Source: an uncultured Lachnospiraceae bacterium
Lineage (GTDB): Bacteria > Bacillota > Clostridia > Lachnospirales > Lachnospiraceae
Direction of reading: 5' to 3'
Assembly: GCA_910584725.1 (NCBI GenBank)
Contig: CAJUBE010000009.1
Coordinates: 1-64,000, forward strand
Length of the DNA: 64,000 nucleotides
The first letter of the stretch is position 1. Each line of letters starts with the position of its first letter. The notes beneath the pieces are model-generated. The model searched no databases and was not told the DNA's origin. It was given only the letters and a program-made list of their open reading frames with translations. Shown here one piece after another: positions 1 to 8,205 of this stretch. The translations under genes and the position numbers were made by a program.

Positions 1-25
1 TAACAGGCCCTTATAGGGCCAGAAC

Positions 26-52
26 AAACCACCGGCTAAGCCGGTGGTTCTG
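26..52 (-). terminator. terminator of the 97-1083 gene
   Basis: An inverted repeat (AACCACCGGC / GCCGGTGGTT) lies just past the stop of the minus-strand gene. On the minus strand it is followed by TTTGTTCT, so it can act as its terminator. A smaller hairpin (GGCCC / GGGCC) at 6-20 lies beyond it. Confidence 0.6.
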
Positions 53-96
53 ATTCCCACCACCCGGTTTTTTGCCAGAAAGTCTGAAGTGAATCT

Positions 97-1083
97 TCAG
101 ACAAGGCTGCTTTCTTCCGCAAAGGATTCCTCAAGCAGCTTCCTGCGATAATCGTTGTCATTGAGAACGCGATTTACTTCCTCCTGTTTTCCGGCGTCCA
201 TCAAGGATTGGAGTAGTACAGCGAGCGTGTTACTGCCTTTCTCCATTCCTTTGTTCAGCCACTCCTTCCGTTCGCTCTTCATATGTTTTTCTTCATCATA
301 TTCAAAAATACTCACTGCGATCGCCTCCGCCCGGTTCTTTGCCAGAAACTCGGCAAGGATATTGTTCTTGATACAATCGTCAACCGCCTTTTCGACTGCC
401 TCCGATAAAGGCAGTTTTTCCGCGTATGCCCTCACCTGCGCCACATAATGGGCGTACTCTTTTAACAGACGGCACGCGTCCAGCAGTTCACGGTTATATC
501 CCAGATTGATGTTATAGACAATCACCGACAGCTCTAATGCCGGTTCATCCTGTTTCTTTTCAAAAGCGTCCGACAGATACAGCACCTGCTGTTCTGGCTG
601 GAAGTCTGTTCCGTTGTAAAATACGACAAACCGGGGCGTCGGAATCTTGATGAGGGACTTACTGTACAAGTTTTCGTCTTTGACCCGGTTCTGCAATACC
701 CGGGTCACATAGATTAAATCCCGCAGCGGCATATTCGGATTGCAGGTGGACTGGTGCTCGTAGAGGAGCAGTTCAAAATCAAACACAAAGGAAATGTCGT
801 TCTTATAATTCATGTAGACTGCATTTTCCAGTGTGGTGATTTCCAGAGAGTCCGTCTCTTCGTAAGCCGTGCCGTTTAATGCGTTGTAAAGGCTGAGCAG
901 ATTTTCCTTCTCCCGGAAAATCATACGGAATACGGTGTCCTTGTAGTTGCGCTGTACACCTGCTTCGCACAGGAGTGTTCCATTTGTCTGCTTCTCGGAT
1001 GTCGCTGTGTTACCCGGTGCTGTCTCGCCTGTTCTTTTTCGGCGCTTTTTTGCTGTGTTCGCTTTTGTTTTGTGCATTTGCAT
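97..1083 (-). CDS. Rpn-family PD-(D/E)XK nuclease/putative transposase-like protein
   Basis: This 328-residue protein resembles the Rpn (recombination-promoting nuclease, PD-(D/E)XK transposase-like) proteins that occur in many copies in Lachnospiraceae genomes. The N-terminus is a basic Lys/Arg/Thr-rich tail of about 40 residues. The core contains the segment FVFDFELLLYEHQS, in which an Asp and a following E-x-Q would supply the nuclease-like active site, and then MPLRDLIYVTRVL, typical of the family. The C-terminal third is charged and helical. An AGGAGG lies 2 bases before the ATG used here; a second ATG two codons inside (1077) has better spacing and may be the true start. There are no flanking inverted repeats or partner transposase, so it is not called an insertion sequence. 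The activity is inferred from family resemblance only. Confidence 0.7.
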   Translation of the reverse strand: MQMHKTKANTAKKRRKRTGETAPGNTATSEKQTNGTLLCEAGVQRNYKDTVFRMIFREKENLLSLYNALNGTAYEETDSLEITTLENAVYMNYKNDISFVFDFELLLYEHQSTCNPNMPLRDLIYVTRVLQNRVKDENLYSKSLIKIPTPRFVVFYNGTDFQPEQQVLYLSDAFEKKQDEPALELSVIVYNINLGYNRELLDACRLLKEYAHYVAQVRAYAEKLPLSEAVEKAVDDCIKNNILAEFLAKNRAEAIAVSIFEYDEEKHMKSERKEWLNKGMEKGSNTLAVLLQSLMDAGKQEEVNRVLNDNDYRRKLLEESFAEESSLV

Positions 1084-1418
1084 GTCCTCCTTGGTGGTGG
1101 CGGCTCCTTCTTTTTCTTTGCGTGAAAGAAAAAACCGTCGGTACAGGAGAACCGTTTCAGATCCGCCTGCTTTGTAATTGGTTAGTTGGAATCAAAGCAT
1201 GGATTTTCTGAAACTTAGAGTGGCAGTCAAACTTGGGAATGAACTGCCATAGAACTTTGTGAAATGTTTTCGTTAGAAAATATGCTTTTTATCACTATAA
1301 CATAAGCATGACGAAATTGTAAATATATTTACAGAAAAATCTGCGAACAAGCTGTCTGACAATTATGCGTAAAAGAGTAAAATTTCAAATAATCTGACAA
1401 TTCAACAAAAAGTCTTTA
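1084..1418. other. intergenic region without recognised gene
   Basis: Divergent spacer between the Rpn-like gene and the gltB promoter. It becomes A+T-rich from about 1260. Open frames here on the plus strand only mirror the minus-strand gene. I see no RNA gene or repeat in this part. Confidence 0.5.
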
Positions 1419-1447
1419 TTTACAAATCCCAAACACAGGTGTATTAT
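1419..1447 (+). promoter_or_regulatory. sigma-A-type promoter for gltBD
   Basis: TTTACA (1419-1424) and TATTAT (1442-1447) are separated by 17 bases, close to the vegetative consensus and pointing toward gltB. Transcription would begin near 1455, just before a terminator-like hairpin and a family 1 structured element, giving a leader of almost 300 nt. Confidence 0.55.
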
Positions 1448-1459
1448 TGTATACATGTA

Positions 1460-1500
1460 GAACGCAAAGGAGCGCTAGATGTCTTTTTTGCGTTCTTTCT
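1460..1500 (+). terminator. terminator-like hairpin at the 5' end of the gltB leader
   Basis: GAACGCAAA (1460-1468) pairs perfectly with TTTGCGTTC (1487-1495) and is followed by TTTCTTTT. It lies directly before the family 1 element, the same arrangement as at 20890 and 38908. Since the predicted promoter is just upstream, it would be the first structure in the gltB transcript. Confidence 0.45.
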
Positions 1501-1502
1501 TT

Positions 1503-1682
1503 TGCGCGAATAAGCAGAGTCAGAAGTCGGCAGAGACAGGATACATGCTTGCATGTAAGACTGTCTATGACGACTTATGACGAGGCGCAAGACGTCCAGG
1601 GGACGTCTGTCCTGCGCGGACCGAAGTGGAACGGAGACCGCGAACGAGAAATGCGAAGCATTTCGAGTCTCTGCTTATTCAT
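1503..1682 (+). repeat. family 1 structured element, copy 1 (upstream of gltB)
   Basis: This roughly 180-base element is closed by a perfect outer stem, GAATAAGCAGAG (1508-1519) with CTCTGCTTATTC (1669-1680). Inside are AAGTCG/CGACTT, AGACAG/CTGTCT and ACATGC/GCATGT stacked in one arm, and the small hairpin GAAATGC-GAA-GCATTTC near the 3' end. It has an extra arm (GCGCA-GACGTCC / GGACGTC-TGCGC) that copies 2 and 3 lack. The linkers AGCAGAGTC, GACGAG, CGCGAACGAGAAA and TTTCGAGTCT match the other copies. It ends about 60 bases before the gltB start. Confidence 0.75.
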
Positions 1683-1743
1683 GGAATATAACATCCATCA
1701 AAAGTCAAGAGAGAAGATTGAGGCTCTGACAAGGAGGTAACTT

Positions 1744-4700
1744 ATGTTTGATGTAAAGACAACCATCCCGAAATCCCCCCTCTACCGGGCGGAATTTGAA
1801 CATGACAACTGCGGTATCGGCGCCTGCGTGAACATCAAGGGCAAGAAGAGCCGCGCCATCGTGGAGAATGCGCTTAAGATTGTGGAGAATCTGGAGCACA
1901 GAGCCGGTAAGGATGCGGAGGGCGAGACGGGAGACGGCGTGGGGATTCTCACGCAGATGCCGCATAAATTCATGCTGAAAGTGACGAAGGATCTGGGTTT
2001 TGCCATCGGCGGCGAGCGGGAGTACGGCGTGGGCACGTTCTTCTTCCCGCAGGATGAATTACAGCGCAATCAGGCAAAAAAGATGTTTGAGATCATTGCG
2101 AGGAAGGAAGGATTGGAATTTTTAGGCTGGCGTGATGTGCCTACGGTGCCTTCTGTGCTGGGGCACAAGGCGGTGGAGTGTATGCCCTGCATCATGCAGG
2201 CTTTTATCAAGAAGCCGGCCAATGTGGAGAAGGGTCTTGATTTTGACAGAAAACTCTACATACTGCGGCGTACCTTCGAGCAGTCTACGGATGTGACTTA
2301 TGTGGTCAGTCTGTCCAGCCGGACGATCGTGTACAAGGGCATGTTTCTGGTGGGACAGCTTCGCACATTCTTTGCGGACTTGCAGGATAAGGATTACGAG
2401 TCGGCGATCGCCGTGGTGCACTCCCGATTCTCCACGAACACGAACCCGAGTTGGGAGCGGGCGCACCCGAATCGCTTTATTGTCCACAACGGGGAAATCA
2501 ATACCATACGCGGCAATGCGGACAAGATGCAGGCCCGCGAGGAGAACATGGAGTCCGAGCACTTGCAGGGACAGATGCACAAGATTCTGCCGGCCATCAA
2601 CGCCTCCGGCTCCGATTCCGCCATGCTCGACAACACGCTGGAGTTTCTGGTGATGAGCGGGATGCCGTTGCCGCTTGCGGTGATGATCACGATCCCGGAG
2701 CCTTGGGAAAACAACAAGACCATGTCCCAGAAGAAAAAGGATTTCTACCAATATTATGCAACGATGATGGAGCCGTGGGACGGCCCGGCTTCGATTCTTT
2801 TCTGCGACGGGGATATCATGGGAGCTGTGCTTGACCGAAACGGTCTACGCCCTTCCCGCTACATGATTACGGATGACGACACGCTGATTCTCTCCTCGGA
2901 GGTGGGCGTGCTGGATATCGACCCGTCGAAGATCGTGATGAAGGAGAGGCTCCACCCCGGCAAGATGCTGCTGGTGGATACGGTACAGGGAAGAGTCATT
3001 GACGACGACGAGCTGAAAGAGAAATATGCGTCCGCACAGCCTTACGGCGAATGGCTGGACAGCAAGCTGGTGACATTAAAGGAGTTGAAAATCCCGAACC
3101 AGCGCGTGCCGGAGTTTACCGATGAGGAAAGACAGCGGATGCAGAAGGCGTTCGGCTATACATATGAGGATTTGAAAACAAGCATTCTGCCGATGGCGAA
3201 AAACGGCGCGGAAGCGATTGCGGCGATGGGGGTGGATACGCCGATTCCGGTGCTTTCGAGAGCGCACCACCCGCTGTTCCACTATTTCAAACAGCTTTTC
3301 GCACAGGTGACGAACCCGCCCATCGACGCGATCCGCGAGGAAGTGGTGACTTCCACCACGGTCTATCTGGGGCGGGACGGGAATCTCTTGGAGGAGATGC
3401 CGGAAAACTGCAATATGCTGCGGGTACATAACCCGATTTTGACAAGCACGGATCTTTTGAAAATCAAGACCATGAAGGCGGAAGGCTTCAAAGTAGAAGT
3501 GATTCCGATTACCTACTATAAGAATACGAGATTGGAAAAGGCAATCGACAGGCTGTTCGTGGAGGTGGACAGAGCTTACCGTGAGGGTGCGAACATTATT
3601 ATCCTCTCCGACCGCGGCGTGGACGAGAACCGGGTGGCGATCCCTTCCCTGTTAGCGGTGTCCGCTTTGCAGCAGCATCTGGTGAGCACCAAGAAGAGAA
3701 CCAGCGTGGATATTATCTTAGAATCTGCGGAGCCGAGGGAGGTGCACCATTTCGCGACGCTGCTCGGCTTCGGCGCCTCGGCGATCAACCCCTATCTGGC
3801 GCAGGAGAGTATCAGGGAGCTGATCGACAATCATATGCTGGATAAGGATTACTATGCGGCGGTGGACGATTACAACAGCGCGATTCTGCACGGCATTGTA
3901 AAGATTGCTTCCAAGATGGGCATTTCCACGATTCAGTCCTATCAGGGTTCGAAGATTTTCGAGGCGATCGGCATCGACAAAGAGGTGATCAACAAGTATT
4001 TCACCAACACGGTGTGCCGGGTGGGCGGCATTACCCTGAAGGATATCGAGGAAGAGGTGGACATCCTGCACTCCATGGCGTTTGACCCGCTCGGTCTATC
4101 CAATGACCTGACGTTGGACAGCACGGGGCATCACCAGATGCGCAGCGGTGCGGATGAACATCTGTATAACCCGGAGACGATTCATTTACTGCAGGAGTCA
4201 ACAAGACGCGGCGATTATGAATTGTTTAAGCAATATACCAAAGCGGTCAATAATGAGGAGAGCATCAAGAATCTGCGCGGGCTGATGGACTTCAATTACG
4301 CGAAGAAACCCGTGCCGATTGAGGAAGTGGAGAGTGTTGACACGATTGTCACAAGGTTTAAGACGGGCGCTATGTCCTACGGCTCCATTTCCAAGGAAGC
4401 GCACGAGACGATGGCAATCGCCATGAACCGTCTGCACGGCAAATCCAACTCCGGCGAGGGCGGAGAAGATAAGGAAAGACTGACGGTAGGAGCCGACGGC
4501 TTAAACCGCTGCTCGGCGATCAAACAGGTGGCGAGCGGACGGTTCGGCGTCACCAGCGAATATTTAAACAGCGCGCAGGAGATTCAGATTAAGATGGCGC
4601 AGGGGGCGAAACCCGGCGAGGGCGGGCATCTGCCAGGCGGTAAGGTTTATCCGTGGATTGCCAAGACGAGACATTCCACGCCCGGCGTGGGGCTGATTTC

Positions 4701-6297
4701 CCCGCCGCCGCATCATGACATTTATTCCATTGAGGATTTGGCGCAGTTAATCTATGATTTGAAGAACGCCAACACCAAGGCGCGGATTTCGGTGAAGCTC
4801 GTCTCCGAGGCGGGCGTGGGCACGGTGGCGGCAGGCGTGGCGAAGGCGGGCGCGCAGGTGATATTGGTTTCCGGCTACGACGGCGGCACGGGCGCCGCGC
4901 CCCGTAACTCTATTCACAACGCGGGACTGCCTTGGGAGCTGGGGCTTGCGGAGACGCACCAGACGTTAATCCAGAATGGGCTGAGAAATAAAGTCCGCAT
5001 CGAGACGGACGGCAAACTGATGAGCGGGCGGGACGTGGCGATTGCGGCGATTCTCGGCGCGGAGGAGTTCGGCTTTGCGACAGCGCCCCTTGTGACGATG
5101 GGGTGTCTCATGATGCGTGTCTGCAATCTGGACACCTGTCCGGTGGGCGTGGCGACCCAGAACCCGGAGCTGCGCAAACGCTTTACGGGAAAACCCGAGT
5201 ATGTGGAGAACTTTATGCGCTTTATCGCGCAGGAACTTCGAGAGTATATGGCGAAGCTCGGTGTGCGCAAGGTAGATGAACTGGTGGGCAGGACGGAGCT
5301 TTTGAAGGTCAAGGAGAATCTGACGGATCGTCAGCGCAAAGTAGATTTGGATTTGATTTTGAGCAATCCTTACGAGGGGAGCAAGGAGAAGTTTATCTTT
5401 GACCCGAAACAGGTGTACGACTTCCATCTGGAAAAGACGCTGGATGAGAAGGTGCTCTTAAAGCAGCTTTCCAAGGCGCTGGAGAGCGGGCAGAAGCGCA
5501 GCCTGGAGGTGGACGTTTCCAACACGGACCGCACTTTCGGTACCATTTTCGGTTCGGAGATTACGCGAAGGTTCGGTGATACGCTGGAGGAGGATTCCTA
5601 CCACATCTTATGTAAGGGTTCCGGCGGGCAGAGCTTCGGCGCGTTTATCCCGAAGGGGCTGACGCTGGAGCTGGTGGGCGATTCCAACGACTACTTCGGC
5701 AAAGGCTTATCCGGCGGCAAGCTGGTGGTCTATCCGCCGAAGGGCTCGACTTTCAGGCAGGATGAAAATATCATTATCGGCAACGTGTCTCTCTACGGCG
5801 CGACTTCCGGGAAAGCTTTCATCAACGGTGTGGCGGGCGAGCGGTTCTGCGTGCGAAACTCCGGTGCGATTGCGGTGGTGGAAGGCGTGGGCGACCACGG
5901 CTGTGAGTACATGACAGGCGGACGCGTGGTGGTCATCGGCTCCGTGGGCAAGAACTTTGCGGCGGGCATGAGCGGCGGCATCGCCTACGTGCTGGATGAG
6001 AACAACGACCTGTATACAAAGACCAACAAGGAAATGGTTTCCTCTTATGAGATTACCTCCAAATATGATGTGCTGGAGCTGAAAGAGATGATTAAGGAGC
6101 ATGTGGCTTACACCAATTCCGTCAAGGGAAAGGAGATTCTGGACAATTTCGGGGCGTATCTGCCGAAGTTCAAGAAAATCATTCCGCACGACTACGAGAT
6201 TATGTTAAAGCTGATCGTGCAGATGGAGGAGAAGGGCTTAAGCGCGGAGCAGGCGCAGATTGAGGCTTTTTATAAGAAGGACAAAGAAACGGTTTGA
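1744..6297 (+). CDS. gltB: glutamate synthase large subunit
   Basis: The large (alpha) subunit of glutamate synthase transfers the amide nitrogen of glutamine to 2-oxoglutarate, giving two glutamates. At 1,517 residues it has the normal full length. The N-terminus carries a short propeptide before the amidotransferase nucleophile Cys23 in the motif NCGIGAC. The central and FMN-binding synthase regions follow, with the 3Fe-4S motif C-x5-C-x4-C at Cys1121, Cys1127 and Cys1132. The C-terminal part is the GXGXG beta-helix domain. The start is supported by AAGGAGGTAACTT directly before the ATG. gltD follows after 189 bases that hold a family 2 element, and the two form one operon. The long structured leader suggests post-initiation control, but no known nitrogen riboswitch was recognised. 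Confidence 0.97.
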   Translation: MFDVKTTIPKSPLYRAEFEHDNCGIGACVNIKGKKSRAIVENALKIVENLEHRAGKDAEGETGDGVGILTQMPHKFMLKVTKDLGFAIGGEREYGVGTFFFPQDELQRNQAKKMFEIIARKEGLEFLGWRDVPTVPSVLGHKAVECMPCIMQAFIKKPANVEKGLDFDRKLYILRRTFEQSTDVTYVVSLSSRTIVYKGMFLVGQLRTFFADLQDKDYESAIAVVHSRFSTNTNPSWERAHPNRFIVHNGEINTIRGNADKMQAREENMESEHLQGQMHKILPAINASGSDSAMLDNTLEFLVMSGMPLPLAVMITIPEPWENNKTMSQKKKDFYQYYATMMEPWDGPASILFCDGDIMGAVLDRNGLRPSRYMITDDDTLILSSEVGVLDIDPSKIVMKERLHPGKMLLVDTVQGRVIDDDELKEKYASAQPYGEWLDSKLVTLKELKIPNQRVPEFTDEERQRMQKAFGYTYEDLKTSILPMAKNGAEAIAAMGVDTPIPVLSRAHHPLFHYFKQLFAQVTNPPIDAIREEVVTSTTVYLGRDGNLLEEMPENCNMLRVHNPILTSTDLLKIKTMKAEGFKVEVIPITYYKNTRLEKAIDRLFVEVDRAYREGANIIILSDRGVDENRVAIPSLLAVSALQQHLVSTKKRTSVDIILESAEPREVHHFATLLGFGASAINPYLAQESIRELIDNHMLDKDYYAAVDDYNSAILHGIVKIASKMGISTIQSYQGSKIFEAIGIDKEVINKYFTNTVCRVGGITLKDIEEEVDILHSMAFDPLGLSNDLTLDSTGHHQMRSGADEHLYNPETIHLLQESTRRGDYELFKQYTKAVNNEESIKNLRGLMDFNYAKKPVPIEEVESVDTIVTRFKTGAMSYGSISKEAHETMAIAMNRLHGKSNSGEGGEDKERLTVGADGLNRCSAIKQVASGRFGVTSEYLNSAQEIQIKMAQGAKPGEGGHLPGGKVYPWIAKTRHSTPGVGLISPPPHHDIYSIEDLAQLIYDLKNANTKARISVKLVSEAGVGTVAAGVAKAGAQVILVSGYDGGTGAAPRNSIHNAGLPWELGLAETHQTLIQNGLRNKVRIETDGKLMSGRDVAIAAILGAEEFGFATAPLVTMGCLMMRVCNLDTCPVGVATQNPELRKRFTGKPEYVENFMRFIAQELREYMAKLGVRKVDELVGRTELLKVKENLTDRQRKVDLDLILSNPYEGSKEKFIFDPKQVYDFHLEKTLDEKVLLKQLSKALESGQKRSLEVDVSNTDRTFGTIFGSEITRRFGDTLEEDSYHILCKGSGGQSFGAFIPKGLTLELVGDSNDYFGKGLSGGKLVVYPPKGSTFRQDENIIIGNVSLYGATSGKAFINGVAGERFCVRNSGAIAVVEGVGDHGCEYMTGGRVVVIGSVGKNFAAGMSGGIAYVLDENNDLYTKTNKEMVSSYEITSKYDVLELKEMIKEHVAYTNSVKGKEILDNFGAYLPKFKKIIPHDYEIMLKLIVQMEEKGLSAEQAQIEAFYKKDKETV

Positions 6298-6311
6298 GAA
6301 TGGGAGGACAG

Positions 6312-6480
6312 ATTGAAAAATCACACTGATGTGCTGATTGTTTCAACTCCCGAACAAGTTCGGGCGCGAGTTTGTGCCGAAGTCACAAACTCGGAATCGC
6401 AGCCGAGAATAAAAGTATTCCTTCGGAAAACTTTGAAATTCTCGGCGCGTGCCTTCGCACAAAAAAGCTCAGGCAAGGAG
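6312..6480 (+). repeat. family 2 structured element, copy A (gltB-gltD spacer)
   Basis: It starts right after GGAGGACA and ends at a second ribosome site, AAGGAGG. Hairpin 1 is TTGAAAAATCA / TGATTGTTTCAA around CAC-TGAT-GTG. A small hairpin CCCGAAC/GTTCGGG (6349-6364) is unique to this copy. Hairpin 2 is CGAGTTTGTG (6367-6376) with CACAAACTCG (6384-6393). The linker ATCGCAG leads into hairpin 3, GCCGAGAAT (6402-6410) with ATTCTCGGC (6438-6446), then GTGC-CTTC-GCAC (6449-6460). Hairpins 2 and 3 pair at the same places in copy B but with different sequence. Confidence 0.7.
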
Positions 6481-6486
6481 GATAAC

Positions 6487-7980
6487 ATGGGAAAACCGAC
6501 AGGATTTATGGAATATGAGCGCAGGGTGTCCAAAGATGTGAGCCCCAGACAGCGCATAAAGAATTTTAACGAGTTTCACGAGCATCTGACGATGGAGGAG
6601 CAGCAGGAGCAGGGCGCCCGCTGTATGGACTGCGGCGTGCCGTTCTGCCAGTCGGGCATGACGCTGTGCGGTATGACTTCCGGCTGCCCGCTGCACAATC
6701 TCGTGCCGGAGTGGAACGATCTGGTTTATACGGGAAACTGGGAGCAGGCTTACCTGCGTCTGCACAAGACCAACAACTTCCCGGAGTTTACGTCGAGGGT
6801 GTGCCCGGCATTGTGCGAGGCGGCGTGCACCTGCGGCTTGAACGGCGACCCGGTTTCCACGAAGGAGAACGAGTACGCCATCATTGAAAACGCCTACGAG
6901 AAAGGCTATGCGGCGGCGAAGCCGCCCAAGGTGCGCACCGGCAAGAAGGTGGCGGTGGTGGGCAGCGGTCCCTCCGGGCTGGCGGTGGCGGATCAGCTCA
7001 ACAGAAGAGGCCATCTGGTGACCGTGTTTGAGCGTTCCGACCGCATTGGCGGGCTTTTGATGTATGGCATTCCCAACATGAAGCTGGAGAAACACATCAT
7101 CGAGCGCAAGCTCAAAGTCATGGAGGAGGAGGGCGTTACCTTCGTGACAAACAGCAATATCGGCAAGGATGTGAAGGCGGAGAAACTGCTGAAAGAATTT
7201 GACCGGGTGGTGCTCTGCTGCGGCTCCTCCAATCCCCGCGATATCAGCGCACCGGGCAGGGACGCCAAGGGCATCTACTTTGCGGTGGATTTCCTGACAG
7301 CCAACACAAAGAGTCTGCTTGACTCGGATTTTGCGGATAAAAAGTATGTGGACACAAAGGATAAGAACGTGGTGATTATCGGCGGCGGCGATACCGGCAA
7401 CGACTGCGTGGGCACGGCAATCCGCCATGGGGCGAAATCCGTGACCCAGATCGAAATGATGCCCAAGGCGCCCGATACGAGGGCGGAAAACAACCCGTGG
7501 CCGGAGTGGCCCAAGGTGTGTAAGACCGACTACGGCCAGCAGGAGGCCATCGAGATTTACGGTCATGATCCCCGTATCTACGAGTCCACGGTGAAGGAGT
7601 TTGTGAAAGATAAAAACGGCAATCTGAAAGCGGTGAAGATCGTCTCGCTGACCTGGGAGAAGGACGAGAAGACGGGCCGCATGAACATGAAGGAGATTGA
7701 GGGATCCGAAAAGACGCTGGATGCGGAGATCGTGCTGATTGCGGCAGGATTCCTTGGCAGCCAGAAGTATGTGACGGACGCGTTTAAGGTGGAGCTGGAC
7801 GGCAGGACGAACGTGCAGACGGCGGCGGGCAGATTTGCAACCAGCGTGGACAGGGTGTTCACGGCGGGCGACATGCACACGGGACAGTCCCTTGTGGTGA
7901 AGGCCATCCGGCAGGGCAGGGAGTGCGCCAGGGAGGTGGACGAGAGTCTGATGGGGTATACGAACCTGTATGTGCAGTAG
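6487..7980 (+). CDS. gltD: glutamate synthase small subunit (NADPH-dependent)
   Basis: The beta subunit passes electrons from NAD(P)H through FAD to the large subunit. It has 497 residues, the usual length. The N-terminal Fe-S region shows the cysteine groups CMDCGVPFC, CGMTSGC and CPALCEAAC. The FAD-binding fingerprint VVGSGPSGL follows, and then the NADPH-binding VIIGGGDTGND. The start at 6487 (MGKPTGF) is chosen because AAGGAGGATAAC lies just before it and because GltD homologues begin there. The frame is open further upstream only because it runs through the family 2 element. A strong terminator follows the stop. Confidence 0.97.
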   Translation: MGKPTGFMEYERRVSKDVSPRQRIKNFNEFHEHLTMEEQQEQGARCMDCGVPFCQSGMTLCGMTSGCPLHNLVPEWNDLVYTGNWEQAYLRLHKTNNFPEFTSRVCPALCEAACTCGLNGDPVSTKENEYAIIENAYEKGYAAAKPPKVRTGKKVAVVGSGPSGLAVADQLNRRGHLVTVFERSDRIGGLLMYGIPNMKLEKHIIERKLKVMEEEGVTFVTNSNIGKDVKAEKLLKEFDRVVLCCGSSNPRDISAPGRDAKGIYFAVDFLTANTKSLLDSDFADKKYVDTKDKNVVIIGGGDTGNDCVGTAIRHGAKSVTQIEMMPKAPDTRAENNPWPEWPKVCKTDYGQQEAIEIYGHDPRIYESTVKEFVKDKNGNLKAVKIVSLTWEKDEKTGRMNMKEIEGSEKTLDAEIVLIAAGFLGSQKYVTDAFKVELDGRTNVQTAAGRFATSVDRVFTAGDMHTGQSLVVKAIRQGRECAREVDESLMGYTNLYVQ

Positions 7981-8020
7981 ATATTGCTGCAAATAGCTAT
8001 CATAAATAAAAAAATATTTT

Positions 8021-8053
8021 CTGCCACCGGGTAAAAAGCGGTGGCAGTTTTAT
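8021..8053 (+). terminator. rho-independent terminator after gltD
   Basis: CTGCCACCG (8021-8029) pairs perfectly with CGGTGGCAG (8039-8047) and is followed by TTTTATAT. It closes the gltBD operon ahead of the NRPS operon. Confidence 0.85.
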
Positions 8054-8205
8054 ATGCCTGCATCATGTGTTATGTAAACTAAAGGCGCAAAGTGTACCTA
8101 AAAGGACACAATGTATACCGCAATGAAAAAAAGTAGGACTTTTTTCTGATAAACTGTCTCTATCTTTTATATTTCTATTCTCACATCATAATGGAGGAGA
8201 CAGGT

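Noticed and set aside
1503..1682. Family 1 copies as ordinary MITEs with terminal inverted repeats
   Set aside because: The terminal arms change together between copies, which is not expected from a transposase-recognised repeat. No flanking target duplication was seen. A mobile origin is still possible.
1447..1740. 97-codon open frame before gltB
   Set aside because: It runs through the terminator-like hairpin and the whole family 1 element, so it is better explained as non-coding structured sequence.
6313..6486. N-terminal extension of gltD starting with TTG at 6313
   Set aside because: The frame is open only because it crosses the family 2 element. The encoded residues do not resemble GltD, and AAGGAGGATAAC directly before 6487 marks the real start.
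6469..7992. 507-codon open frame on the minus strand opposite gltD
   Set aside because: It is the mirror of a strongly biased coding sequence. Its His/Arg/Leu-rich translation matches no family and it lacks a ribosome site.
8191..8205. ATG at 8191 as start of the NRPS gene
   Set aside because: No ribosome site precedes it, and the GGAGGAG used by the ATG at 8206 lies inside the proposed extra codons.
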